From Alentia gelatinosa (lineage: Eukaryota > Annelida > Polychaeta > Phyllodocida > Polynoidae): 64,000 nt of DNA. The position numbers and the translations under genes were made by a program. Below the pieces are notes generated by a model, which made no database searches, had not been told where the DNA came from, and was given only the letters and a program-made list of their open reading frames with translations. Below are positions 1 to 11,061 of this stretch, piece after piece. The stretch spans positions 18,885,088 through 18,949,087 of the forward strand of contig OX465579.1 of assembly GCA_950022655.1 (NCBI GenBank), written 5' to 3'. Numbering within the stretch: position 1 is the first letter of the stretch; every line of letters begins with the position of its first letter.

Positions 1-1660
1 GCGTTTCACTTTATAACTCAGTCTTAATACATAGTTAATTATAAATAATTAATTATAGTCTTCAGAAAATAGACTACATTTATATTAAGCAATCTCCTTA
101 TTATAAATTTTCACTGTCATGTACAATTATTAGCATCCGTTATATGATAATAATTATATTATTACTGTCTGTTCATGAGATGTGGTTAACTATTTCTGGT
201 AGTGTACCCAAAGAGAAATAAATATTTTATTTAACCTTCTTTTATCTCTCCTTTTCTGGTTCCCATGGCTTTATCTGCAATTGTTTTCATTGAAACTGAT
301 AGTTCGGAAAAAAGGTCGATGAGTTGGGGTGTTCCTTCTGCTCGGGCCTGTTCGCCATCTCTGTCTGTCTGGGTGTCTATCTCCCGGTGCGTTATGTATA
401 CTTCTTGATGACAGATCTGAGCATTCAAATTGGGGTCAAGTTCTTGTTTATTTAGGACACGGTCTGGCACTGTGAAAGGATAAATAATTGGGTATAAATG
501 ACTAGTGGAAGGGGTGATGTTACATATTTTTAAGGCATCAGTCAAGGACTATGACATTTGCTCAAGATACCACATGGATAATCCAAATGAAAACATTTTC
601 TTGGCATCAGTAGTTTATAAAAACTCATATCACCCCATACCCAACTACTTGATATAGAAGAACGACCCTCCTTGTTAATTTGTTTATAAATTAAAATATA
701 CGGAAATAAAATAATGATTATAAACTATATACGATATAATTTCTTTATTTTTGGTTTACCCTTTGCCCTAATTATCACTTTGAAAACGAAAAAATGTGTG
801 TTTATATACCAAATGGTGGTACGTTTACTATCTTTTAGTTACCGGTCTGTGTGTTCCCAATCTGTAAATGGAGAATAACCAATTTAGGCCCCTAAATATA
901 TAAAAATAAAGTGGTACTGACTTCCACATACTATACACTTACACGCTGTAGACTGATTTGGAGGAAATGGAACAACCCGAATGGGTACGCCATTTCTGGC
1001 ACACATGTTGGCCTCGTCACCTACTGTCTTAGACAGTGAAAGACCTTTTACCGGTTGGACTGGAAACAAACAAATCTCTATACCAATGGCCACTATTACA
1101 GTAGTAAAACAATATAGTGTTAATTAAAAAAATATATTTATATAGTCCTTTATTATAAATAAATGAACAGATCTGAAACCACTTTTTTTGTTGGTACTTA
1201 TGTCCATTGTCTCGGGTAAAGGTCAACAAGGCTTTAGCTTGGCACTAGTCTACCATACAAATTTTTATTTATCTTGAAGAAACTAATTATTTGTATCTTT
1301 AGTGTGACAATATCATTTTTGAATTTATAAGTAATATTTGAATATACAAACATATGTATTATCTGCATATTTAATAATTATAGTAATAATTACATGTCTG
1401 TTTAGCAGGCACTACACTTTCCACGACAGAACACAGTGAGTTGTTTGAAGAAGGAACGGTTACTGGAGAAATACGACCCGCATTGGCATGGAGTGCCAAT
1501 TGTATATCTATAAAATATAAGAAAAAGGTTAAAATCGGCGATCAACGATCTAGTTATAGCAGGACATTTACACTGTATAGCTAGTAATGTAGTACAATTA
1601 ACGAATATCTTAATCAATATATCAAATTTGCTGTTTTCTCATATTAAGATATGTATCCAT
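1..1660. other. AT-rich non-coding stretch
   Basis: AT-rich DNA with no exon-like open frame, no recognisable domain and no TIR or tail signature that I can see. The short open frames here have low-complexity composition and no splice context. Confidence 0.5.
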
Positions 1661-1668
1661 ATATTCAT

Positions 1669-1750
1669 GGGCATCTTGCCACCTCATGGTGGGCATCTTG
1701 CCCCCCCATGGTGGGCATCTGGCCCCCTCATGGTGGCCATTTTGACCCCC
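1669..1750. repeat. 22-bp tandem repeat, about 3.5 units
   Basis: Units GGGCATCTTGCC..CATGGT start at 1669, 1691 and 1713, with a partial fourth unit from 1735 that runs into a C-rich run. Related words (GGGCAT, GGCCCATG, CACATGGG) recur in inverted form at about 2058-2140. The two patches may be remnants of one G/C-biased repeat. No coding potential. Confidence 0.7.
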
Positions 1751-2384
1751 CCCTTACCTCCGACCCCCCCAAAAGAAACACCACAGAAAAAAAGCCTACT
1801 TTACTTCTTCTGCATTTGTAGTAGAAATCCCTATTCTTGAGCCTCCTGTTGTTGGCCAAGACCATGTTCCTCAGACCATAGACTTGTCCAAGTCGTTGTT
1901 TTTTAAAAATTATAAAAATTGGTTTACTAACTATGATCACAGGTTGAAAGCAACAGGCTACTCTAGGGCTTGTGGAAAAGCAAGATAATAACACAAAAAA
2001 GGTCAGGACCTCATGCTATTTACTGTTACAATAAAATTTACAATCAGGGGCAAAAGGACCACCTGGGCATTTTGGCCCATGTGGCAAGACGGCCACATGG
2101 GCATCTTGGCCCATGAGGCAAAATGCCAGGTGGCCATCGAGTCCCACAAAAATTTTGTTTAGCCCCAGTCGGTGGGGATAAACTGCCATTTAATACAATA
2201 TTTTTGTAGGCCGTATGCTTAGGTGCGTGACGCTACCACAAGTGTCTCCGATTTCCTCTCAACACGTCTAGGATAATATAAATAACCTTATTTCAACTAA
2301 TGCCTGTGTAATTTAGACATTATATGGTAGATTATAAAATTTTTACGCTATTTTACACTCTGACAGCGGTATGTATTCACCAGC

Positions 2385-2443
2385 AAGATGGCGGAAATGT
2401 CCGTTGTTAAGGGAATTCAGAGGGTATTTTCAACCGGAAGTTG
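2385..2443 (+). promoter_or_regulatory. Candidate housekeeping-type promoter/start (YY1- and ETS-like motifs)
   Basis: AAGATGGCGG (YY1-like, overlapping an ATG) and ACCGGAAGT (ETS/GABP-like) lie within 60 bp in otherwise AT-rich sequence. Such pairs mark TATA-less animal promoters. The ATG opens a 12-codon frame (MAEMSVVKGIQR) up to a possible GTATTT donor. I could not find the following exon, so the gene is unproven. Confidence 0.3.
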
Positions 2444-2654
2444 CTAGATGAATTGGCGAATGATAAATCTTTTCGATAGGATGTTTCCATTCGTAAGTAT
2501 GCGTCTACAATAGTCACTAATTAATTTTTCCGCATCCAATTCAAATCTGTTGCCACCGTCCTGAAATTTATCTATGTCATTTTCGTGTCAGTGGACAATT
2601 TATTATCACACCCGATTTTCGTTCTGGTTCTTGTGCCGTTTGTAGCCTTTTATG

Positions 2655-2830
2655 AGTAAACTGTGGTAGGGCCTATAGATGCCACTTTCTTCACACGCTG
2701 TATACGATAATGATTGTTAAAGAATCTATTGCTTTGGCTAGAAATTTAAACATGCACTAAGGTTGTCCTGTTTGTGCTAAAATAATCCGTATTATTAATT
2801 AGGTTAGTGTACCTTTAAACACTATTAAAT
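2655..2830. repeat. Local duplicated segment, copy 1
   Basis: The stretch containing ACTTTCTTCACACGCTGTAT, TTTGGCTA.AAATTT and AACATGCACT..GGTTGT matches 4705-4870 in the same orientation with many substitutions. This indicates an old local direct duplication about 2 kb apart. Confidence 0.6.
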
Positions 2831-3638
2831 TATCATGCCTATATTTATTTAATTCATATGGTCCTATGAGAAATTTCTGGCGCTGACGGATAGTCTAGTT
2901 AAAGTCTACTGGAATTTAGAATCAGTGTTGGCAAAATAACTGATTGGTTACCAGTGTATTTAACATAAAACAATCCTTCCTAATAGCGTAACTGGTTATA
3001 AACTTAGGACAAAACACCTACCTTTATGAGTGGGATACTCCAGAATATTTGCGGCACTGCTAGTATTTTCCCCATTAATGTGGTACGGCGCAGGTAAGAT
3101 ATCCCTGTCTGGACAAGGTAGTTCTTGTGGCGGTATGCCGTAGGTTGACACAGATTCAAAGATCGCTGAAAAGATAAAGGTTTCATTTTGTAATAATGAA
3201 AACTTGTAGTTTTAATAGGCTAAGCAAGGTAGGCAAATTGACTAATAGGCCTTTTTCCGTAGGCCGGTGTCGCACCTTATCTCCCTAGCGACGCCACGGC
3301 TGAAGCCAAACATTCACTTGGCAACGTATTCTTTAGCATTGGATCTATCAGTATATGAGCGTAATACGTTCATAAGACCCATGTATCTTATTTTCAGAGA
3401 AATAACAATGATTTCATCGTATTCTATCGTATTCCAGCTACAATTTGATGTATCATACATGCATATCACCTCAATGATACTTTAGATATAGCTTAGATAA
3501 CACAGGGACACCAAAATTGTATAGACACTAATACATTGGCAGGCCTAGCTATAATATGCTTATCTTTCTCCAAGTTAAAACCAAGATGATTATCAACTAT
3601 AAAGTTTAGATCCCAAGACTCGTTGATACAATATCTTA

Positions 3639-4541
3639 CAGTGGCGTCAGAATAGGGGGGGCAGGGGGGGCGACTGCCCCCCCACTTTTTTGCCAGCCCA
3701 AAAAAGTCAGCAGCTTAAAATTTTACTCAAACGTGTGTAAAACCTGTCTTGACTTTTCAGCATAGAAAAATGTCTAAGTCGGACTTTTTAGCATGCCATG
3801 ATGGCTAAGCCCGATTTTTCACCGTGAAAAAATGTCAAAGTCTGACCTTTTAGCGTGCAATAATGGCTAAGCCCTGACTTTTCACCGTGGAAAAGTGTCA
3901 AAGTCTGACTTTTTAGCATGCAATGAAGGCTAGGTCTTGACTTTTCACCGTGAAAAAGTGTCAAAGTCTGACTCTTTAGCGTGCAATGATGGCTAAGCCC
4001 TGACTCTTCACTGTGGAAAAGTGTCAAAGTCTGACTTTTTAGCATGCAATGATGGCTAGGTCCTGACTTTTCACCGTGGAAAAGTGTCAAAGTCTGACTC
4101 TTTAGCGTGCAATGATGGCTAAGCCCTGACTCTTCACTGTGGAAAAGTGTCAAAGTCTGACTTTTTAGCATGCAATGATGGCTAGGTCCTGACTTTTCAC
4201 CGTGAAAAAGTGTCTAAGTCAGACTCTTTAGCGTGCAATGATGGATAGGTCCTAACTTTTCACCATGGAAAAGTGTCAAAGTCTGACTCTTTAGCATGCA
4301 ATGATGGATAAGCCCTGACTATTCACCGTGTGAAAGTGTCAAAGTCTGACTTTTTAGCATGCATTGATGGCTATGCCCTTACTTTTAACTGTGGAAAAGT
4401 GTCAAAGTCTCACTTTTCGCAGACTTTTCGCAGATTCACAGTAAATCCCGAGGAACAGGCAAATTTCTGATTTCATACCAAGAAAAAAGTCAGCAATTTT
4501 TCAGTTCGCCCCCCCACTTTCAAAACGTTCTGACGCCCCTG
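3639..4541. mobile_element. Non-autonomous hAT-like TIR element containing a minisatellite
   Basis: The left end CAGTGGCGTCAGAA and the inverted right end CAGGGGCGTCAGAA differ by one base. Subterminal G- or C-rich runs next to AAAGTGGGGG-type words are also inverted. TCTTA occurs on both sides (3634-3638 and 4542-4546), giving a candidate 5-bp target duplication. CAG-starting TIRs of this style are typical of hAT elements; most duplicate 8 bp, some groups 5 bp. There is no transposase. Nearly the whole interior is a 63-bp minisatellite. Confidence 0.65.
3775..4425. repeat. 63-bp minisatellite, about 10 units
   Basis: Each unit carries GTCAAAGTCTGACT, TTTAGCATGCAATGATGG and GACTTTTCACCGTGGAAAA-like words. 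Two sub-variants (CTCTTTAGCGTG and TTTTTAGCATG) alternate over part of the array, hinting at a higher-order 126-bp unit. Because 63 is divisible by 3, the minus strand keeps a 127-codon open frame (3788-4171) of 21-residue repeats; I do not read it as a gene. Confidence 0.85.
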
Positions 4542-4704
4542 TCTTAGTTTGTTCCAGCAATTTAATCTATGAAAAAACAACACTCCTTTAATCACACCCA
4601 CCGTTCACACTTTAGGTGTGATTGCTGTGTGTCTCTATATACATGCTGCCGGACTCGGCCGTGTTTGTCCGAGCGGCTGCGTAACTAGACAGTGGGCCGT
4701 TAGG

Positions 4705-4870
4705 CGGCGCTGAACGGCAACACCTGTATGGGCGTAACACTTTCTTCACAAGCTGTATATTTTTATGATTGTATTTAAATCCATTGTTTTGGCTACAAAA
4801 TTTAACATGCACTCAGGTTGTTCTGTTTCTGCGCCATTAATACATATTTTTAAGTAGGGTAGGGTAACTT
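4705..4870. repeat. Local duplicated segment, copy 2
   Basis: Diverged direct copy of 2655-2830. Both copies lie upstream of promoter-like or exon-like sequence, so an ancient duplication of a regulatory region is possible but unproven. Confidence 0.55.
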
Positions 4871-5013
4871 AAAACATGATTTATTTCTGAGGCCTAGTTT
4901 GCATTCGCTTAATTCGAACAGTGCACGCTGTTGCCGTATGGTGGTGTAACCATTGTTTTATTCCGAGACTGAAGCGCCACCTTGTGTTTCTACGGGTACA
5001 CAATCAGCAGATC

Positions 5014-5043
5014 ATGGACAGAAGTCATCCGACAAAGTGCAAG
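5014..5043 (+). CDS. Possible first coding exon of gene E
   Basis: ATG in an ATCATGG context opens ten codons (MDRSHPTKCK) that end exactly at a GTGAGG donor in phase 0. The exon at 6260 begins right after a TTACAG acceptor and is also phase 0, so the two would join in frame. A 30-nt exon is weak evidence by itself. The alternative is that translation starts at the ATG at 6260. Confidence 0.35.
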
Positions 5044-5699
5044 GTGAGGCTGTGATTTATTTTGAACCCTAACTATCAATTTGTTCGATAAACTTATCCT
5101 ATTTTCTTCGGTTATGTATAATATAAGTTTGGCCTAGTCATAATTAGACAGGAACTACTATGATGACATTAAATCGGACCAAATTTCGGTGAAGAATTAA
5201 AATTTTTGCAGTGGTCTCACACGGCGAAGCACTCTGTTTTCGTACGGAAGTTATAACGGTCTGCACTGACGGTAGACCTAAGTATAAATCTATTTAGGCC
5301 CCTAGTATGTTATAAATGAACCAGTTCAGTTCGGAAATGAGTATATTTTACACTTTAAAGGGCGCTACTTTATCCCAAGATTTATTAAAATAATCTGGCG
5401 TACAACCTTGCTTTTATATTACAATATTCTGACGTCGCTTAAAATGAAACTCTGCCGGTGTATTCTTGATAACTTTTAGTTGACAACATACTTGCACAGT
5501 GTGCAACGCGTGCACCGGCGGGCCTCGTACTGAGTTGTAAATAAATGTTAGCGTGGCCGTTGTTATATTACTTCTGAAACAACTATGACACAATGCACAG
5601 GGTTCGAAATGTCCGGTACATTGTTTTAAGGCCGTTAAGTGTCACTACTGTTTTGTTGTTAAACCGGCCTATAAAATGTATGCAATTCTGCACGAGAAT

Positions 5700-6110
5700 A
5701 CGAGTATTATTTGGCCGCTCTCGGAGGTCGCCCCGTGGTATAAAAGTCCCGAGGTAATATCGGACCACCCAGGTAGTAATATCGGCCCACTCGCCCTTCG
5801 CCACCTTTCGGCAACACACCCAGCCGTCCGCGGCCTTTCACACGTGACATAAAAGAACCACTCCCCTTCTCGCATCACGCCCGGCAACCGTGGTGACGCA
5901 TTTCGAAAGCGTTTCCCGGCGGTCACCTGTAGTCAGGCCCGGCCACACAGTTATGGTTCATTAATTAAGAAATTTACGGCCCATAGCACGGCCGAGTGAG
6001 CCCCGGAGGCCGGCACTAAAAGCGGGGTAGTCCAGCCTATGTTGCCGGCCCATAGCATTACTGAGAGGGCAAACAGGGAGGGCCGTGGGCCGTGTCACAT
6101 ATTTGGCAAC
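5700..6110. promoter_or_regulatory. GC/CpG-rich segment upstream of gene E exon at 6260
   Basis: This segment is clearly richer in G+C and CpG than its surroundings (CGCCCGGCAACCG, GGCCCGGCC, GCCCGCGG-like words). It lies 150-560 bp before the first strong exon of gene E and downstream of the candidate exon at 5014. It has the look of a small CpG island. No TATA box was recognised. Confidence 0.3.
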
Positions 6111-6259
6111 GACTTAGCATGTCTTAATTTAGTTTTTTCTTGATTATGAAGCACCTAGAAGAAACTATAGAATATTGGTATAATTTTTATAATTGATGTT
6201 CGTTTACACATTAATCGTAACTAACAAAAATAAAGGTATGGAAAATATTGTATTTACAG

Positions 6260-6376
6260 ATGTCACGCGAACAAACAGAAGAGAAAAAAGCCAAGGCGGC
6301 AGAAAGAATGAGAGCATGGCGCAAGAAGCGCTGCACTGACAGAGACTATAAGGAAAAGGAAAGAGAACGATTAAAG
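6260..6376 (+). CDS. Gene E, exon with basic N-terminal domain
   Basis: The exon runs from ATG, immediately after TTACAG, to AAAG|GTAGGT: 39 codons, ending in phase 0. It encodes a highly charged segment (KAKAAERMRAWRKKR, then DYKEKERERLK), probably helical and basic, that could bind nucleic acid or be nuclear. The next exon (11062) continues in the same style after a 4.7-kb intron containing LINE1-A. I do not recognise the family. A similar basic exon with the same acceptor-plus-ATG layout is at 48043. Confidence 0.6.
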
Positions 6377-7003
6377 GTAGGTGGTCGAAGGTTGGAAAGG
6401 CATTATATCATAAAATAGACAATATTAAATAAATTCGTTTATATGTGAGGGTCTTCAAATGCATGATGATAAAAGTACAAAAATTTGTATTGTCCCTTTG
6501 TGTGTTTCACATATGCTTGGTTTTAATATAGACCCAAATGTAGATATAAGATTACACAGTAAATGGACATAAATTACGTATCGGAGCAGTTTAGGCCTTC
6601 ATTCAGGTGTTGGTTTTTTGTGGTTTCCAGAACCGTATCAGACAAATGTAACTTATGTATGTCCTGCCATGGGTCGAACCCTACTCAACTCCATAGTCCG
6701 AACTTCAATAATGCCTTACAGATTACAATAGTACAACTGCCTTCTATTTATGTCTTTAACCATTGGAAAAACTGTAATAATACCGTCATTGTAACAGATA
6801 TTTAGTTTGGTTAGTCATCCTGTCCGATCACGATATATAATGACTATACAACCTATCTTTATTTAAGATATATAGGCTAATTTTATCTGTTATCAGCACT
6901 TTGGGCGATAGGAGCATGACACAGAACTAATACACTATCATGAGAAATAGGAGAAATTGAGCTGGCTAACTGGGTAGTGATTCGTGTGTGAACTAATGTC
7001 TAC
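6377..7003 (+). other. Gene E intron, part left of LINE1-A
   Basis: Intron sequence between the donor at 6377 and the LINE tail. The only notable open frame (6563-6805) has no splice context or domain. Confidence 0.5.
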
Positions 7004-10000
7004 TGTTTGTTTTGTTTGTTTGTGGTTTAACGTCCCAGGGGACCCTGAGGGTATATAGGGACTATCAATGATTTAACTTTTCACTTTCATAGACTTATTT
7101 CAGTCAATTCTTTTCAATGTTTCAAATACTTTATATAAAATCAAAGAGATTTGTCTCTTTCAAAAACATGATGATATCTTTCTTTGGAATAGTTTCAAAC
7201 AACATTTTCATGTTGTTACTGTTTTTCAAATGCTTTCTTCTATTCTCTTGTACCCTTTTACAGTTCAGCAGGATATGCTCGACAGTGATGGGTACATTGC
7301 ATACTTGGCATATTGGGGGATTTTCCCCTTTTAGGAGATATTCGTGTGTAAGTCTGGAGTGACCTATTTTCAGACGGGTCAACTTCACCTGTTCACTACG
7401 ACTTAATCCCCCACAGTTTCTCTTCCCATTCACAGTTGAGTGAATGGTATGTAGTTTGTTTCTTATTTGCTTGTTCCAGTCAGATTGCCATTTATTCATT
7501 GTCATTTCTCTTATTGGAGCTGTCATATCCGTGTGTGGAATTTTCACTGTACCGGGATGCAACTTCAGAGCTTTCTTTGCTGCTCTGTCTGCCTCTTCAT
7601 TTCCATCAATTCCTATGTGGCTTGGTAGCCAGCATAGAACTATGTCTTTCCTTCTTTTCTTCAAAATGGAAATCCTCTCTCGAACTTCTCTTACCAAAGG
7701 GTTTGTCGGAGAGTATTGGAGGATACTTTGAAGACATGACTTTGAGTCAGAATATATGATGAATTTACGATGGTGTGAGACACCTGCCCAGTATAGGGCT
7801 TTCAGTATTGCACTGGTCTCTGCAGTGAAAATACTGGCCTGGCCAGGTAATGCAGCAGTCAGATTACCATATGGTGTATGGACAGCAAAGCCCACTTTTT
7901 GTCCTTCTTTCGACCCATCAGTGTATATGGGAATGTACTCTTTGTGGTCCTTCTCTATCTTTTCCAGTTCAGTTTTGAACTGGAAAGTGCTAGTTTCACC
8001 TTTTTTGTTCTTACTTAGATCAAGAATAATCTCAGGTTTTTCCTCCAGCCAGGGAGGTGCACTTGATGGAGTTAGCTCCCTCAGATCATTGAGAGGGAGG
8101 TTTGTTTTCTCCAAGAGACTTCTGATAGAAGTAGCATATGGTGAGGCTACTCTTGGTTTGTTCTCAAATAGTCTCTGGTTATTCTTTTTGAATATTGTCT
8201 CATGTGTTGGGTTTCTCGAGTTTACCTTTGTCTTGATTGCATACTGTAGAGATAATGTCTCTCTACGGAGCTCAAGTGGTGGTATCAGAGCTTCTATTTC
8301 CAAACTCTTTTGGGGAGAGGTGCGGAATGCACCAAGACAAAGTCTAAGGCCTTGGTTCTGGATTGGTTTTAGTCTGTTCAGATAGCTTTTGCTGGCTGAG
8401 CCATACACTATGGATCCATAGTCTAATCTTGATTGAATGTAGGCTTTGTAGAGAGTGATCAAGATCTCTCTATCGGCCCCCCACCTTGTATGGCAGAGGA
8501 CCTTCAGTAAATTCAGGGCTTTTTGACATTTTCTCCTCACATATTCTATGTGAGGTTTGAAAGATAGTTTGTCGTCAAAAATCATTCCCAGAAATTTCAC
8601 CTCAGTTTTTACAGATATTTTGCTGTCGTGTAAGAGGAGGTTTGCTTCATGCTCACATCCCCTCTTTCTGCAGAAATGGACACACATGGTTTTGGTTTGG
8701 GAGAATCTGAAACCATTTTCAGTGGTCCATGTTTCCAAGTGATGTAGTGCTGTCTGTAGTTTTCTTTCCACTGTTGTCACGCTTTTAGATCTGTAGCACA
8801 TGACAAAGTCATCAACGTACAGGCTGGCATTGACTTCAGAGGGCAGATTCTTGGTGATCTCATTTATCTTTATGCCAAACAGAGTAACAGAAAGTACGCA
8901 GCCTTGAGGCACTCCCATTTCCTGGTCAACCCGATCAGAGGATGTTGTACCTACACGTACAGTTAAAACCCTGTTGGCAAGGAAGTTTGAGATGAACTTA
9001 GTCATTCTTCCACGCAGACCTAGTCTATGTATGTCTTGCAGAATACCATACTTCCACGTGGTATCGTAAGCTTTCTCTAGGTCAAAGAATATGCCAATCA
9101 CATGTTCATTTCTGGCAAATCCTTCTCTGATGAAATTCTCCAAGTTAACAAGATTGTCACATGTGCTTCTGTTTTTCCGGAAACCTGCTTGAACAGGGTT
9201 CAAGTGGTTACCAGACTCCAGAAACCAGGTCAGCCGATTGTTTACCATTCTCTCCATGGTCTTGGCAATGCAACTTGTCATGGCTATGGGTCTATAGCTT
9301 GATGGAAGGCTATGATCCTTTCCTGGTTTCGGTATAGGGATTACAGTTGCCTCCAACCATGATTTTGGGTACAGGCCTTGAAGCCACAGTTTGTTTAAGA
9401 TACTCAACAATAGGTCTAGCTGCTCCCCTGGTAGGTGTTTTAACATTTGATAATGAATATCATCTGGCCCAGGGGAGGAATCCTTTGCGTTATTGAGGGC
9501 ATGACTCAGTTCCTCAAATGAAAAGGGTAGGTTGTAGTCCTCTTCATTGTTGGAGGTGAAGTTAAGTTGAGTCTGCTCTTTTGCTTCTTTGTGTCGTAGA
9601 AAGCCAGCCTCACAGTTTTCACTGGACGAGGTCCTGTGAAATTGGGTGGCAAGAGCATTGGCGATCTCTGTTTTAGTTGTTTTGATGTTTCCATGCATTT
9701 TCAGATGGTATACTGGTGGGTTTCCTGATTTTCCATTCATTTTTCTCATAAAGTTCCAGACTTTTTTCATGGGTGTGGTTTTAGTAATGGAACTAACATA
9801 CCCTTGAAAAGAATCCCTTTTGGAGGTTTTATAAATTCTCCTTGTTTGGGCATTGGTCTGGAGATAAGCAGTAATGCTTTCTGTGGTGATGTTTTTGCTC
9901 AGTCTCTTTCTTGCTCTATTTCTTTCCCTTTTGGCTCTCTGGCAGTCTTCATTGTACCATGGTTTGGATTTCTTGGAAGGGGTACGAGAGGACTTTGGAA

Positions 10001-10870
10001 GGCATTTCCCAGATATCTCTAACAGGGTATCTGTAAAATACCTCATTGGGTCGTCCTCCATGTCTACTACCTCCCAGGAGAGAAATCGCTCATTGCAGAG
10101 CCTTCCGAACCCTTCCCAGTCTGCCTTGGAGAGATTCCAGGAGGGATGTTTTTCATTATTGGTGTTTAGTTTGTCTGTCTCTAACATTATAGGGAAGTGA
10201 TCACTTCCACAGAGATCAGTATATACTCTCCATTTAAAGTCTGCAAACAGGGTCGGATGGCATAGTGACAGGTCAATAGAGCTGTATGTACCTGTTGCAG
10301 GGTGGAGATATGTTGATGTTTTCGTGTTAAATAAGCACAGTGAGTGTTTATCTAGGAATTTTTCCATCAGTCTACCTCTTTCATCAATCCTGTTTGAGCC
10401 CCATATGGTATTATGGGCATTAAAGTCACCCATAATGATAAATGGGGTAGGGAGTTGGGTGATGAGGTTTTTCAGACTTTTATATTTTACCCTTGGTCCA
10501 GGAGGTAGATATATGGAACAAAGCGTGAGAGGGCTGTTAACTGTCAGTTTAACAGCCACAGCTTGGAGTTCCGTTTCCAAATGTACCTCAGACTGGGGGT
10601 ATTTGTTATGTGCCATGACTGCCACTCCTCCAATAGGGTTCTGTGGGTCTGGCACCTTGATATATGTTTTATATCCTTTCAGAGAGATGTTTTTCTTTTC
10701 TTTACATTTGATCTCTTGGAGGCAGAGTGCAACAGGGGAATGGTCAGAACAGATGAGTTCTATTTCTTCCCTGTTGGCTCTGAAACCCCGGCAATTCCAT
10801 TGGATGATGGTCTCCATCATTTCTTGACTGGTGTATTTTTGCCATCGCCTAAAACCAAAGCCTGATATTT
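7004..10870 (-). mobile_element. LINE1-A: near-complete APE-RT-RNase H LINE
   Basis: Minus-strand non-LTR retrotransposon lying antisense in a gene E intron. The 3' end is at the left: a CAAA/CAAAACAAA tail (7004-7020), a GTTAAACC-type box, and a perfect 12-nt hairpin GTCCCAGGGGAC (7032-7043). The stop codon is only about 90 bp upstream of that hairpin. The 5' edge lies near 10870 and no ORF1/gag is visible beyond it, so the copy is either 5'-truncated or belongs to a lineage without ORF1. No clear target duplication was found. A 5'-truncated copy at 34690 is almost identical, implying recent activity. Confidence 0.9.
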
Positions 10871-10895
10871 TATTAATACCTAACTCGCAATACAC
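7131..10895 (-). CDS. LINE1-A ORF2-like polyprotein (endonuclease, reverse transcriptase, RNase H)
   Basis: Uninterrupted 1254-codon frame. An APE-type endonuclease fills residues ~28-240: N34 in WNCRG, E61, GDFNAHN (D157, N159), SSIDL (D208) and SDHFP (H233). The reverse transcriptase has FFDLEKAYDTT (D606), PQGCVLS and YVDD (D696, D697). RNase H has YTDGS (D994), AETSA (E1027), YSDSK (D1051) and GNEEAD (D1104), so all catalytic acids are present. A CxxC..H..C knuckle (C1196, C1199, H1207, C1212) sits near the C-terminus. The domain order and 3' knuckle fit the I-group of LINEs (I/Nimb-like; exact clade not determined). The first 26 residues may be upstream sequence, since METIIQWNC looks like the natural start (M27, at 10817). 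The reading frame appears competent. Confidence 0.92.
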   Translation of the reverse strand: MYCELGINKISGFGFRRWQKYTSQEMMETIIQWNCRGFRANREEIELICSDHSPVALCLQEIKCKEKKNISLKGYKTYIKVPDPQNPIGGVAVMAHNKYPQSEVHLETELQAVAVKLTVNSPLTLCSIYLPPGPRVKYKSLKNLITQLPTPFIIMGDFNAHNTIWGSNRIDERGRLMEKFLDKHSLCLFNTKTSTYLHPATGTYSSIDLSLCHPTLFADFKWRVYTDLCGSDHFPIMLETDKLNTNNEKHPSWNLSKADWEGFGRLCNERFLSWEVVDMEDDPMRYFTDTLLEISGKCLPKSSRTPSKKSKPWYNEDCQRAKRERNRARKRLSKNITTESITAYLQTNAQTRRIYKTSKRDSFQGYVSSITKTTPMKKVWNFMRKMNGKSGNPPVYHLKMHGNIKTTKTEIANALATQFHRTSSSENCEAGFLRHKEAKEQTQLNFTSNNEEDYNLPFSFEELSHALNNAKDSSPGPDDIHYQMLKHLPGEQLDLLLSILNKLWLQGLYPKSWLEATVIPIPKPGKDHSLPSSYRPIAMTSCIAKTMERMVNNRLTWFLESGNHLNPVQAGFRKNRSTCDNLVNLENFIREGFARNEHVIGIFFDLEKAYDTTWKYGILQDIHRLGLRGRMTKFISNFLANRVLTVRVGTTSSDRVDQEMGVPQGCVLSVTLFGIKINEITKNLPSEVNASLYVDDFVMCYRSKSVTTVERKLQTALHHLETWTTENGFRFSQTKTMCVHFCRKRGCEHEANLLLHDSKISVKTEVKFLGMIFDDKLSFKPHIEYVRRKCQKALNLLKVLCHTRWGADREILITLYKAYIQSRLDYGSIVYGSASKSYLNRLKPIQNQGLRLCLGAFRTSPQKSLEIEALIPPLELRRETLSLQYAIKTKVNSRNPTHETIFKKNNQRLFENKPRVASPYATSIRSLLEKTNLPLNDLRELTPSSAPPWLEEKPEIILDLSKNKKGETSTFQFKTELEKIEKDHKEYIPIYTDGSKEGQKVGFAVHTPYGNLTAALPGQASIFTAETSAILKALYWAGVSHHRKFIIYSDSKSCLQSILQYSPTNPLVREVRERISILKKRRKDIVLCWLPSHIGIDGNEEADRAAKKALKLHPGTVKIPHTDMTAPIREMTMNKWQSDWNKQIRNKLHTIHSTVNGKRNCGGLSRSEQVKLTRLKIGHSRLTHEYLLKGENPPICQVCNVPITVEHILLNCKRVQENRRKHLKNSNNMKMLFETIPKKDIIMFLKETNLFDFI

Positions 10896-11061
10896 ACACT
10901 ACTCGCAACAAGGTGTGTGGCAAATAAGATAGGTATAAAGGAACGGCTGAAAGAAACCAAAAATCTTATTACAAATAATACGCTGTGTTTTATAAAAATA
11001 AATCTAATTTTTTAGGCCATTAATTTTTATCCATTACATGAACCGTTTCTGTTTATTACAG

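Noticed and set aside
3788..4171. 127-codon minus-strand frame with 21-residue repeats
   Set aside because: It is the translation of a 63-bp minisatellite inside a transposon. Openness follows from the period being a multiple of 3.
7117..10865. Plus-strand open frames of 60-209 codons over LINE1-A (and the same frames at 34801-36069)
   Set aside because: They are antisense shadows of the LINE1 coding sequence; the same frames recur in LINE1-B at matching offsets, which reflects the copied DNA rather than coding selection.
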